From: Promethearchaeota archaeon
Lineage (GTDB): Archaea > Asgardarchaeota > Lokiarchaeia > Sigynarchaeales > SOKP01
Reading direction: 5' to 3'
Length of the DNA: 9,661 nt
NCBI GenBank assembly: GCA_016839905.1
Contig: JAEOTJ010000432.1
Coordinates: 1 to 9,661 of the forward strand
Shown one piece after another: positions 1-6,981 of the stretch. A program made the translations under genes and the position numbers. How positions within the stretch are numbered: position 1 is the stretch's first letter; each line of letters starts with the position of its first letter. Under the pieces are notes generated by a model, which searched no databases, had not been told where the DNA came from, and saw only the letters and a program-made list of their open reading frames with translations.

Positions 1-25
1 CCAATAAAGTTTTAGGTTAAAAATA

Positions 26-1948
26 TTATTCAAGTTTAGAGATCTTATAGGAGCCAAGGGCTTCATACAGCTTGTCATGAATTAATTCCACGATCTCATC
101 ATTAATTTCTTCAATTATTTTAGCAGGAATGTATTCTCCAACCTGGCTTGAGAGTTCCTTTAGCATTTCGGGATTTAATTCATTAGCAATGGATTCAAAA
201 AGGGTTTCTTTCTCAATTTCAGAGGTCTTCACTTGAATCGTTTTATCGTCCTCTGAAATCAATGCGAGGTCCTTTTTCGGTCTTAAATCTTTTATGGAGA
301 TATTTAATTCTTTCAATATCGCATCAAGTTTAGGAATAAATTCGGGAAAGACCTTTATTGTATCTTCATATAATTCTCTCGCCTTGATAAATGAATCGCG
401 TCGTAAATGAGCGTAGAATAATGAAGTAATATATAAAGGATTATATCGATCTGTCAAGTAGATTTTCAAGCAAAAATCCTCTAACCTCTCCCAAGCTTGT
501 TGTTGCTTGTAAATATCATTCAATAATGAAAAAGAATCTTCTGAATGATCCAAGAATTGATACCAAACCCTTTCAGCAATAAGAAAGGCCCTATCCAAAT
601 CTCCTTTCATTAAATATGCTCTTGATTTCTGATAGAGAACTTTCGCATAAAGATTTGATAAATTTAAATTATCATATAATAGTTGTTCCATCTCATCAAT
701 GAGTTTTAAAGCTTCGATTAGATTTTTCTCCACATCAATATAATATCCAGTTAAAGTTAATCTTATTAAGACTTCATAGGGCATTAATTCACAAGCTTTT
801 TTTGCGAGTTTAACAAAATCATCATAACGATTGAAGTGAAGATAGTATAATACGACATTTGTTAGAATGGTAGGATTATTTGGCTCGATTTCTAAACATT
901 TTTCACCCCAAATCAATGCCTCCTCATAGTTACTCAGCCTTTGATTTATTTTAAAAAGGGTTTCTAGAACCTCTAACCTTCTTGGAGAATTTTTTTCAAT
1001 ATTGTTTAGCTTTTCTTCTAATTCTATAGAAAATAATGTTAATTTTTTAACATCTGTAGGTAAATCTTGCCATAGAGACTTATATCCTCTTCTTTTTTTT
1101 AAGAAAAAGTCAATCATCCTCTCAACATAAGAACGAATCTGGGCTTGTTGAGCAAAATCCAACTCTAAATTATGACTTTTTATGTTATTGATAGCGATCA
1201 TGATGGATTCTTGGCTAATATCGAAATTATAATTTTCAAAAATTAACTCTTGAAGGATTCCTCTTTTCGTGCGAAGGTGAATTTCCTGCATCAAGGTTTC
1301 GTAAAATAACGAATTTTGAGATAAAAACCACTTGTTTTTTTTATCATCTATAATTGTTAATGTTTTCATTATATTATTCCATTCCTTGCAAAAATAATCT
1401 ATATCAATCGGATTAATTTTAAAAGCCTTGCAGAATTCTCCTTGCGACAGCTGCACTTTTTTTGGCTGCAATCGTATCCAATTGATCGAGCGACAGTTTT
1501 GAATATCAAATCTTGCGAGATAATATGCTAAATAATACTGGAATTCTTCTGATGGTAATCGAGAGTGGAAGTTATAATTTCGGAATTGAATAAAATTCTC
1601 TACACAGTCAATCAACAACGAATTTGGAATGTTTCCAAGTCGTTTTAAGAACCCATCTCGAATTTTCTTGATTTCCTTTTCTACCAATAAGAAGACTTGA
1701 ATATAATGAGAAGGATCTTTTTTTCCTCTATATCTCTCTAATTCGATCTTGCCTTCAGGAGTGATTAAATTATAAATCTTCCTACCCTCATATTCTATTT
1801 GAATCAATTTATCATCACGTAATCTATTCAAGTGCTTTGTAATCGTATTTCGAGACAACTTTAATCCTTGACTCAATTCCGTGAAATTTTTCCTTCCTTT
1901 ATCATCAATAAACTCTAAAATTTTAATATCATTAGGTAAATCTTCCAT
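26..1948 (-). CDS. Winged-helix DNA-binding protein with C-terminal TPR-like repeats
   Basis: Residues 1-75 form a typical winged helix-turn-helix of MarR/ArsR type: a first helix around KILEFI, an FTELSQGLKLSRNTITKHLNRL helix-turn-helix at about 22-43, and a beta-wing around IEYEGRKIYNLI. Residues 80-320 are mostly helical and match no family I recognise. Residues about 328-540 show TPR-like spacing; the best units are 328-361 (ending EALIWGEKCLEIEPNNP), 362-395 and 435-468. The tail (about 545-640) is charged and helical. The 640-aa length and the wHTH-TPR order suggest a DNA-binding regulator that senses a partner protein through its TPRs; the ligand or partner is unknown. The ATG start is preceded by no Shine-Dalgarno, so a short or leaderless message is likely. 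It is divergent from the 211-aa gene and could regulate it; that is inference. A T-rich stretch follows the stop at the window edge. Confidence 0.85.
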   Translation of the reverse strand: MEDLPNDIKILEFIDDKGRKNFTELSQGLKLSRNTITKHLNRLRDDKLIQIEYEGRKIYNLITPEGKIELERYRGKKDPSHYIQVFLLVEKEIKKIRDGFLKRLGNIPNSLLIDCVENFIQFRNYNFHSRLPSEEFQYYLAYYLARFDIQNCRSINWIRLQPKKVQLSQGEFCKAFKINPIDIDYFCKEWNNIMKTLTIIDDKKNKWFLSQNSLFYETLMQEIHLRTKRGILQELIFENYNFDISQESIMIAINNIKSHNLELDFAQQAQIRSYVERMIDFFLKKRRGYKSLWQDLPTDVKKLTLFSIELEEKLNNIEKNSPRRLEVLETLFKINQRLSNYEEALIWGEKCLEIEPNNPTILTNVVLYYLHFNRYDDFVKLAKKACELMPYEVLIRLTLTGYYIDVEKNLIEALKLIDEMEQLLYDNLNLSNLYAKVLYQKSRAYLMKGDLDRAFLIAERVWYQFLDHSEDSFSLLNDIYKQQQAWERLEDFCLKIYLTDRYNPLYITSLFYAHLRRDSFIKARELYEDTIKVFPEFIPKLDAILKELNISIKDLRPKKDLALISEDDKTIQVKTSEIEKETLFESIANELNPEMLKELSSQVGEYIPAKIIEEINDEIVELIHDKLYEALGSYKISKLE

Positions 1949-2069
1949 TTTTCATAACTTTTTTATGGTGCATCTGGATATACCAAAGTATAGTCACATC
2001 TACTTATTAATCTTATGGTTTCTATTTATAATTTAAAGAAGTTAAAATTTTTAATATAGTGGAAAAGAT
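1949..2069. promoter_or_regulatory. Divergent intergenic promoter region
   Basis: These 121 nt separate two divergently transcribed genes, so two promoters must lie here. For the plus-strand gene, TTTATAATTTAAAG at 2025-2038 is a good TATA-like element and would place initiation near 2055-2061, giving a leader of only 9-15 nt. For the minus-strand gene, the TATATC-like sequence around 1976-1984 lies about 31 nt upstream of the ATG and would also give a very short leader. A small inverted repeat, CATAA-N5-TTATG (1953-1967), sits 4 nt upstream of the minus-strand ATG and could be an operator, but arms of 5 bp in AT-rich DNA are weak evidence. No gene was found in this stretch. Confidence 0.4.
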
Positions 2070-2705
2070 ATGGTAAGCGTGAATTTTAGACAAAATGATG
2101 ATATTACTAATCAACGAGTTATTGAATTCTTTAAAAAAATAGGTTATGAGCATATAGGTAAGAGCAATAATTCAATTAAAGTAGAAGATGATTATTTGAC
2201 AACAGATATATTTATTAGGAAAACTCAATCCGGACGTTTCCATCTCCACGTGGCTTTCGGAAAGAAATACTCCGGTACTGAAAATTACCCGCAAGTTAAA
2301 ATCTTTGCTCATTTTGATTTCATTAAATTTAAAAACGGTAAGGAAAGGCATTATCCTGATAGAAATGAGAAAAGAAGTATGAGGGAAATGTATAGGATTA
2401 ATGATAAAATGATTTCTGAGAATATAGGCTTCTTGGAAATTAAAGATAGAAAATGTGCTCACACCACTCTTGAATTAAAATTTAAAGCAAAATTCCTGGA
2501 TCGGATTCAAAAGGAATATGAGCGATATGAAAAAGGTAAATATAGAAAACGATTTAATTCATCGCAATGTACGTTAGCGATTTTTGAGCAAGAAAAATAT
2601 ATGCACGTTGTATTTGTATATGTCAATATTGTTGGCAAGGATCATCATTTAATTAAAAATAAAGCCATATCTGAGCTGAATAAAATCATTAACTCTTTAG
2701 AATAA
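2070..2705 (+). CDS. Conserved-looking hypothetical protein with HLH and HFD motifs
   Basis: I do not recognise the family of this 211-aa protein. Residues 10-30 look like a helix (RVIEFFKKIGYEHIG). Residues 43-86 look like beta strands, including GRFHLHVAFG at 55-64 and VKIFAHFDF at 76-84. The paired His-x-His (58-60) and His-Phe-Asp (81-83) could bind metal or form an active site. Residues 100-118 and 139-160 are charged helices, and 167-186 (CTLAIFEQEKYMHVVFVYVN) looks like two more strands. There is no signal peptide or membrane segment, so it is probably cytoplasmic. The ATG start lacks a clear Shine-Dalgarno, which fits the short leader predicted from the TATA-like box upstream. It is the only plus-strand gene in the window, and its stop lies 4 nt from the stop of the convergent nuclease-like gene. 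A toxin, nuclease or adaptor role cannot be decided from sequence. Confidence 0.7.
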   Translation: MVSVNFRQNDDITNQRVIEFFKKIGYEHIGKSNNSIKVEDDYLTTDIFIRKTQSGRFHLHVAFGKKYSGTENYPQVKIFAHFDFIKFKNGKERHYPDRNEKRSMREMYRINDKMISENIGFLEIKDRKCAHTTLELKFKAKFLDRIQKEYERYEKGKYRKRFNSSQCTLAIFEQEKYMHVVFVYVNIVGKDHHLIKNKAISELNKIINSLE

Positions 2706-2725
2706 ATAATTATTTCTTTAAAGAG
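2693..2725. terminator. Symmetrical hairpin across two convergent stop codons
   Basis: Arms CTCTTTA (2693-2699) and TAAAGAG (2719-2725) pair over 7 bp, and an inner AAATAATTATTT palindrome adds a short inner stem with an AATT loop. The structure spans both stop codons of the convergent genes and could act as a bidirectional terminator or protect the 3' ends. Archaeal termination depends mainly on T-tracts rather than on hairpins, and the arms lie in the coding ends of both genes, so the function is uncertain. Confidence 0.35.
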
Positions 2726-3522
2726 CTAAAAGTTTTGATATTCTCAGTTAATCGAGCGAAAATTGTAGATAAATCTTCATCTCCTTTTTCTACATATACC
2801 TCCTCATATTTATCCTCCTTTACTCCTTCATTATTTATAATATGAGCAAAAACTTGTATTAATTTTTCTCTTGTATTAATAAAACCAATTACCCGATTAC
2901 TTGGCATATGTTTAAAGACAACTGATTGAGTAGTTGAATAGACTTCTACCGAAGTATCTAACCTTTCAATATCTTTAATAATTTTATCGAAAATATTTCT
3001 TAATTTATTATTCTTTAATTTATTTAGATGATCTTTTATTTTTTTTTCTTTAGGTAGAGTATAATCTAAAACAGGTATTTCAATAGGTTTAAAAATTATA
3101 CCAATTTCTTTTTGAGGAGTTAAATGCGTGGTATATTCTATTAAATTAATTTTTATGTTAAGTAAAGAAACTTTCTCTTTTATAACTTCAAGATAACTTT
3201 TAGAAATTAATATAATTCTTGGTTTTCCCTCTGCGTCAATTTTATTTTTATTATAAGTTAGGGCAATTCTATGTTTATTCTTAAGTACATCAACATAATA
3301 ATTTAAAGCTTGATGTAAATGGTATTTATCTTCATCCACTTTAACTTCTATAACGGTTAAAATCCTATCTTTATCAACACAAAGGAAGTCATACCTACCT
3401 GATTGAGATCTAAATTCATGTTTTAAAATGATTAATCCTTGCTCTAGAGAATCAATTTCTTTTTTAATAATCCCGTGAAGTTCTCGTTCATCTTTAGGTT
3501 TATAATCTTGTAAAACAGGCAT
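2710..3522 (-). CDS. PD-(D/E)XK nuclease-like protein (NucS/DUF91-like) with DUF5655-like tail
   Basis: The first 140 residues of this 270-aa protein carry the signature of the PD-(D/E)XK restriction-like fold. A conserved-looking Glu at 14 lies in the first helix (ERELHGII), Asp45 follows a GRYDF strand, Glu59-Val-Lys61 forms the E-x-K motif (VIEVK), and Gln71 with Tyr75/76 sits in the following helix (HQALNYY). This pattern matches DUF91/NucS-type nuclease domains, which use divalent metal to cut DNA. Residues about 160-265 resemble DUF5655, a small domain often attached to such nucleases: helix, strands around VEVYSTTQSVVFK, then a C-terminal helix. It is shorter and ordered differently from genuine NucS/EndoMS, so mismatch repair should not be assumed. 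Alternatives are a DNA-repair accessory nuclease or a solitary restriction-type enzyme. The ATG has no Shine-Dalgarno, but a BRE/TATA-like element is correctly placed for a leaderless transcript. Confidence 0.8.
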   Translation of the reverse strand: MPVLQDYKPKDERELHGIIKKEIDSLEQGLIILKHEFRSQSGRYDFLCVDKDRILTVIEVKVDEDKYHLHQALNYYVDVLKNKHRIALTYNKNKIDAEGKPRIILISKSYLEVIKEKVSLLNIKINLIEYTTHLTPQKEIGIIFKPIEIPVLDYTLPKEKKIKDHLNKLKNNKLRNIFDKIIKDIERLDTSVEVYSTTQSVVFKHMPSNRVIGFINTREKLIQVFAHIINNEGVKEDKYEEVYVEKGDEDLSTIFARLTENIKTFSSLKK

Positions 3523-3544
3523 AATTTATTTTACATTATACTAA

Positions 3545-3558
3545 TTAATAAACTCTTC
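3545..3558 (-). promoter_or_regulatory. BRE/TATA-like promoter for a leaderless nuclease-like gene
   Basis: Read on the minus strand, a purine-rich GAAGAG (3553-3558) is followed directly by TTTATTAA (3545-3552). The centre of the TATA-like octamer is about 26 nt upstream of the ATG at 3522, the spacing expected when transcription begins at the start codon itself. The absence of a Shine-Dalgarno in front of this ATG agrees with a leaderless message. The DNA is AT-rich, so a chance match is possible. Confidence 0.45.
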
Positions 3559-3633
3559 TACTTAATTTAATCTTTTTTATGACTTAGAAAGTTTCAGCAA
3601 CATATTCTATTATTAAATTAATTAAAATAAGAG

Positions 3634-3650
3634 AAAAAAGATCTTTTATA
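3634..3650 (-). terminator. T-tract terminator candidate at the end of the long minus-strand cluster
   Basis: A few bases after the stop of the last gene in the cluster, the minus strand reads TATAAAAGATCTTTTTT. It combines a 12-bp palindrome (AAAAGATCTTTT, 3636-3647) with a run of six T, and further T-rich sequence follows. Archaeal RNA polymerase terminates readily at such T-runs. The palindrome is too compact to form a good hairpin, so the T-run is the stronger argument. Confidence 0.4.
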
Positions 3651-3653
3651 AGA

Positions 3654-4139
3654 TTATAAATAATGTAAGATAGACTTCTGGTTATCATTTAATTTAAATA
3701 TTTCTTTAGTTTCTTGATCATTTCTAATAGATATTCTTGCTTTATAAGAATTTCTTCGTTTTAATTCTCTAATCATTGATCTAATCATTAAATTTGGATC
3801 GTTTTCGAGATGTAATAAATTAGAAATTATTTCTTGCCAAGAAAAAGTAAAATCTACAGCATCAAGAGAACTTTCAAAAATTTTATTTAATATTTGTAGT
3901 AGTAATACTAATTTTCTTAGATGATCAATATCGCCATCTTGAATTTTAGAAATATCATGGCACACTAATTTCAATCTATGTTCGAGTTTTTCAACTTCTT
4001 TTTTAAGCTCATTAATATCTTTATTTCTAAACTTCTGAATTAAGGGAGTTATAAAATCGTGAGTTTCAAATTTATTTGGATAAGAAGTATTATTCTTAAA
4101 TTTCCCTTTAAATATTCTTGTTTGGAACATTCTATACAT
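3654..4139 (-). CDS. Small helical coiled-coil protein of unknown function
   Basis: I do not recognise a family. The protein is 161 aa from the ATG at 4139; a TTG one codon upstream and an ATG at 4130 are alternatives, and none has a Shine-Dalgarno. The first 25 residues are basic (FQTRIFKGKFKNN). A charged coiled coil follows at about 40-68 (NELKKEVEKLEHRLKLV), then helices at 73-92 and 100-130 containing a leucine-rich segment and RSMIRELKRR. There is no signal peptide or clear membrane span. It lies 74 nt after the TFB-like gene on the same strand and is probably the last gene of that cluster. However, a TTTAAAAG element at 4156-4163, about 30 nt before the ATG at 4130, could provide its own promoter with a leaderless start there. 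A small partner of the upstream proteins is a guess from position only. Confidence 0.6.
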   Translation of the reverse strand: MYRMFQTRIFKGKFKNNTSYPNKFETHDFITPLIQKFRNKDINELKKEVEKLEHRLKLVCHDISKIQDGDIDHLRKLVLLLQILNKIFESSLDAVDFTFSWQEIISNLLHLENDPNLMIRSMIRELKRRNSYKARISIRNDQETKEIFKLNDNQKSILHYL

Positions 4140-4213
4140 CAAATAGCGACGAAATCTTTTAAATGTAGTTGTGAATGATTTAATAATTATAGAATTGTTA
4201 AGAAACTCAAAAT

Positions 4214-6934
4214 TTACTTGTCTTCTACATAATTTTTTTGCTCAATTTGTTTTTGAATGTAATTTTTTATAGTTTGAAATTTCTCTGCCCTTTCAAGCGA
4301 GCCTTGAAGAAATTTAAATATACTTTTTTTTTGATCAATATTTATTATATCTATAATTGAAAAAAGATTTAATCCTTCAAAGTCAGGATTATGGTAATTT
4401 ATATATTTCCTAACTTTTCTTCTAAGAGACGTATTTTCTGAAATAATAAATTTTATATAATTATTGAAAATCTCTTCACTTTTTATATCATATTTTATTA
4501 GAAAATTAATCATATAATATATGATGGAGCTCATTTCTATTCTAGATATTTTTTGCAAGGTAGGCATTATTAGTTCAATATCATCATTCTCTTGTAATTT
4601 AAAGGATCTTATTTGCTCTGAAATTGATTCAAATTTATTTGAAACAATTAAGTCTTCTAATCTTCCTATGAATTGATTTAGTATAAACTCCCGTTTAATA
4701 ATTAAATCTTGGATTGTTAAGTTGCTCTGAATATGGTTTTGAATATCCATGAGTAATCTAAAGCTTGACGTTCTATGACCAATATAATGGGCTTCGTTAT
4801 CATAATTCAAGTATTCCGAAATCTCATTTATTCTAGTTCTCAAGGTTACTTCTGTAACGTCACTAAGAGTTGATATTTCTTCCTGAGTTTTTCTTCTACT
4901 CGTATTTTTTAAAGAAATATAAATTATTGCCGCTAAAAATCCTTCTTTAAGCATTTGTTTGGTTTCTTTTCTCAAGAGGGCATAAAGTGAATTCAGTTTT
5001 GGTATTATTTGTTCATATACTTCTTTAATGTATATTTTTTGTAAAATTAATGCATCTTTATACAAGAATTTTATATCCCCTAAAGGATGATAATCTTTAT
5101 TTATTAATTTCTTATATTCCTCTTGTACATGCTTTAGCCATTTAAATTCGGGTTTTATGTCAAAATATAATTCTAATAAATGAAAGGGCATATCTACTCT
5201 ATCAATATTTAAATTATTTAAGTAATCATTAATAAAAACTAACAAAGATTGCTCAAAAAGCTTTCTAAGGCTTCTACCTTTTGTAAGATTGGAATCTATG
5301 ATAAAATCTATTATCTTTTCATATAATTGAGATGGGAGTATTTTCCTAAAATAAATGGTATCCCTGCGAAATCTGGATTTTTTTTGTTGTTTCAAATATA
5401 TCTCTATATCTACATCATCAATATCACTCTTATCGGTTCTGACAATAGGATATATTTTATTTTCAATTAATTTTATTGATTCAAGCTTCCATTCGTCTTT
5501 TCTCAAATTACATTTAGAGCAGTTTCTGTCAAAGGAACTATGATTTTCACATGTAGGAGTGCCAAAACCAGTTTTTATACGTTGATATATTGACATTGGA
5601 CTTCTCTTTAATTCTTTTCCAATGGCTACCATTGTAAGCACGCCATAAGCATTATTTATTATATAAAGATCCTCCTCTTTAGAATATGATCGCCTTCTTC
5701 TTTTATTTAAAGAGATTAATGCTTTAGGCAATTTCGCTCTAGTGGCAATGACGAGAGCTTCCATATCAATTAATTCAAGTTCTTCCAATTTACGAAGAGA
5801 TTCCTTTACGTCAGGAATTGGACTTCTAAACTCATGGAGGTAAACTTTATGCGTTTTCAATGATCCAACGTGCTCCTGTTTAAAGAGAGCATGGCAATTG
5901 GCTTGTTTAGATATGATCGATACTTGTCTATTACCTAAACTCTTGTAAATAAACTCAGAATCAAAGCTATACCGTGTAATATTCTTGCCTTCCACCTTTA
6001 TTTTATTAAGATGTATTTTATCCATAGTTGGAGTAATTATAAGATCAAAAAAACCTTCATCGCAAAGAATTTTACATATTTCGAATTGCGGTTCAAACCA
6101 ACCAATATCAAATTCCACTTGAAAGGGAATTAAATTCAATAATTTATATTTTTTAAAATTTGGAAATATTTTTAAACCCGTAGTATCTAGACTATAAATA
6201 GAATCTTCGATACAACAAACGTCTATAGGTTTTTCCTCAATTTTTTTCAAATTAATAATTGATAGCGGAATTGGTTGATTAATTCTCTTTTTTGGAAAAT
6301 AAATATATGATAATCCAGAATTATAATTAAAAGAAAAGATATCTAAATTATTTGCAGTGCTATTCCAGTATGCTTGAGAATCTTCAAATTCAATTATTGA
6401 ATTATCAATATTTACCTTAGAAAAAAGCAAGTTATTTAATGCTAGATAAAACGAGTTGTTTTCTTTTATAACTAAACAAGCAAATTCCTTAGTGATTTTA
6501 GTAAAATAAGCGACCATATCTAGTGGATTAAATAAATCAAAGATACTGAAATAATCCTCTTTATTTTCTTCATATACAATCTTTCCAATTCTTTCCCTAA
6601 TTGTGAGCTGATTACCCGCCCTTATTAATGCTTTCCAAACATTACCTTTTTGGCAGAATACAATGAGTTCGTTAATATTCTTTCCCGGAAGAATGAAATC
6701 GACCTTAATTTTTGCGCCCATTGCAGACTTTAATTCTTGACCTAATTCAATTTTCTTAAAAAATCTAATCTCTGGTTCTGTAGTGTCATAAATATAACGA
6801 TAAATCTCAAGAAAAGAACCTGAGTCATTTAAATCGAGTATTACGAATAAGTTATTGTTTTTATAGGGTGATGTTAATATAGTACAACTAGTTCTGAATA
6901 ATGATTCCGCAAATTTTCTAGCTATTATATCCAC
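4214..6934 (-). CDS. Large TFB-related protein with SANT-like HTH, zinc knuckle and degenerate cyclin core
   Basis: This 906-aa protein starts at a GTG, supported by a Shine-Dalgarno 6 nt upstream. Residues 1-410 are beta-rich and unassigned, possibly propeller-like. Residues 414-457 resemble a Myb/SANT helix-turn-helix (YSKEEDLYII, then IGKELKRSPMSIYQRIK). Residues 462-475 give C-x2-H-x6-C-x2-C, a likely zinc knuckle. Residues about 532-610 match TFB cyclin repeat 1 (LP..., then LTKGRSLRKLF). Residues about 618-710 match repeat 2, clearest at 683-704, where TQEEIS and VTEVTLRTRINEI mirror the TFB motif TQxEIA...VTEVTxRxRxKEL. About 195 helical residues follow. Known TFBs are about 300 aa with an N-terminal zinc ribbon; that ribbon is not recognisable here, so this is unlikely to be a standard initiation factor. 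It could bind promoter-like or structured DNA. It sits 47 nt after the ASRP-like ATPase gene. A weak TATA-like stretch at 6961-6970 in the gap is probably not used, since it would place the transcript start inside the ribosome site. Confidence 0.85.
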   Translation of the reverse strand: MDIIARKFAESLFRTSCTILTSPYKNNNLFVILDLNDSGSFLEIYRYIYDTTEPEIRFFKKIELGQELKSAMGAKIKVDFILPGKNINELIVFCQKGNVWKALIRAGNQLTIRERIGKIVYEENKEDYFSIFDLFNPLDMVAYFTKITKEFACLVIKENNSFYLALNNLLFSKVNIDNSIIEFEDSQAYWNSTANNLDIFSFNYNSGLSYIYFPKKRINQPIPLSIINLKKIEEKPIDVCCIEDSIYSLDTTGLKIFPNFKKYKLLNLIPFQVEFDIGWFEPQFEICKILCDEGFFDLIITPTMDKIHLNKIKVEGKNITRYSFDSEFIYKSLGNRQVSIISKQANCHALFKQEHVGSLKTHKVYLHEFRSPIPDVKESLRKLEELELIDMEALVIATRAKLPKALISLNKRRRRSYSKEEDLYIINNAYGVLTMVAIGKELKRSPMSIYQRIKTGFGTPTCENHSSFDRNCSKCNLRKDEWKLESIKLIENKIYPIVRTDKSDIDDVDIEIYLKQQKKSRFRRDTIYFRKILPSQLYEKIIDFIIDSNLTKGRSLRKLFEQSLLVFINDYLNNLNIDRVDMPFHLLELYFDIKPEFKWLKHVQEEYKKLINKDYHPLGDIKFLYKDALILQKIYIKEVYEQIIPKLNSLYALLRKETKQMLKEGFLAAIIYISLKNTSRRKTQEEISTLSDVTEVTLRTRINEISEYLNYDNEAHYIGHRTSSFRLLMDIQNHIQSNLTIQDLIIKREFILNQFIGRLEDLIVSNKFESISEQIRSFKLQENDDIELIMPTLQKISRIEMSSIIYYMINFLIKYDIKSEEIFNNYIKFIISENTSLRRKVRKYINYHNPDFEGLNLFSIIDIINIDQKKSIFKFLQGSLERAEKFQTIKNYIQKQIEQKNYVEDK

Positions 6935-6940
6935 CCTTGT

Positions 6941-6946
6941 CCCTCC
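6941..6946 (-). promoter_or_regulatory. Ribosome binding site that fixes the GTG start of the TFB-like gene
   Basis: On the minus strand GGAGGG lies 6 nt upstream of GTG at 6934. This is a strong Shine-Dalgarno with good spacing and supports the non-ATG start; the next downstream Met is at residue 72, deep inside the beta-rich domain. Confidence 0.75.
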
Positions 6947-6981
6947 AATGTTTTATTATAAATATAAAAATATTAAGAAAA

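Noticed and set aside
2172..2462. A 96-codon minus-strand open frame
   Set aside because: It lies fully inside the plus-strand 211-aa gene, has an implausible composition rich in Phe and Ile, and no ribosome site or domain; it is a shadow.
3523..3653. A small RNA or extra short gene in the 131-nt gap
   Set aside because: Only promoter-like and T-rich terminator-like sequence is visible; no convincing ORF or stable structure.
5355..5543. A 62-codon plus-strand open frame
   Set aside because: It is antisense to the zinc-knuckle and linker region of the TFB-like gene, with a low-complexity Ser/Phe-rich product; it is a shadow.
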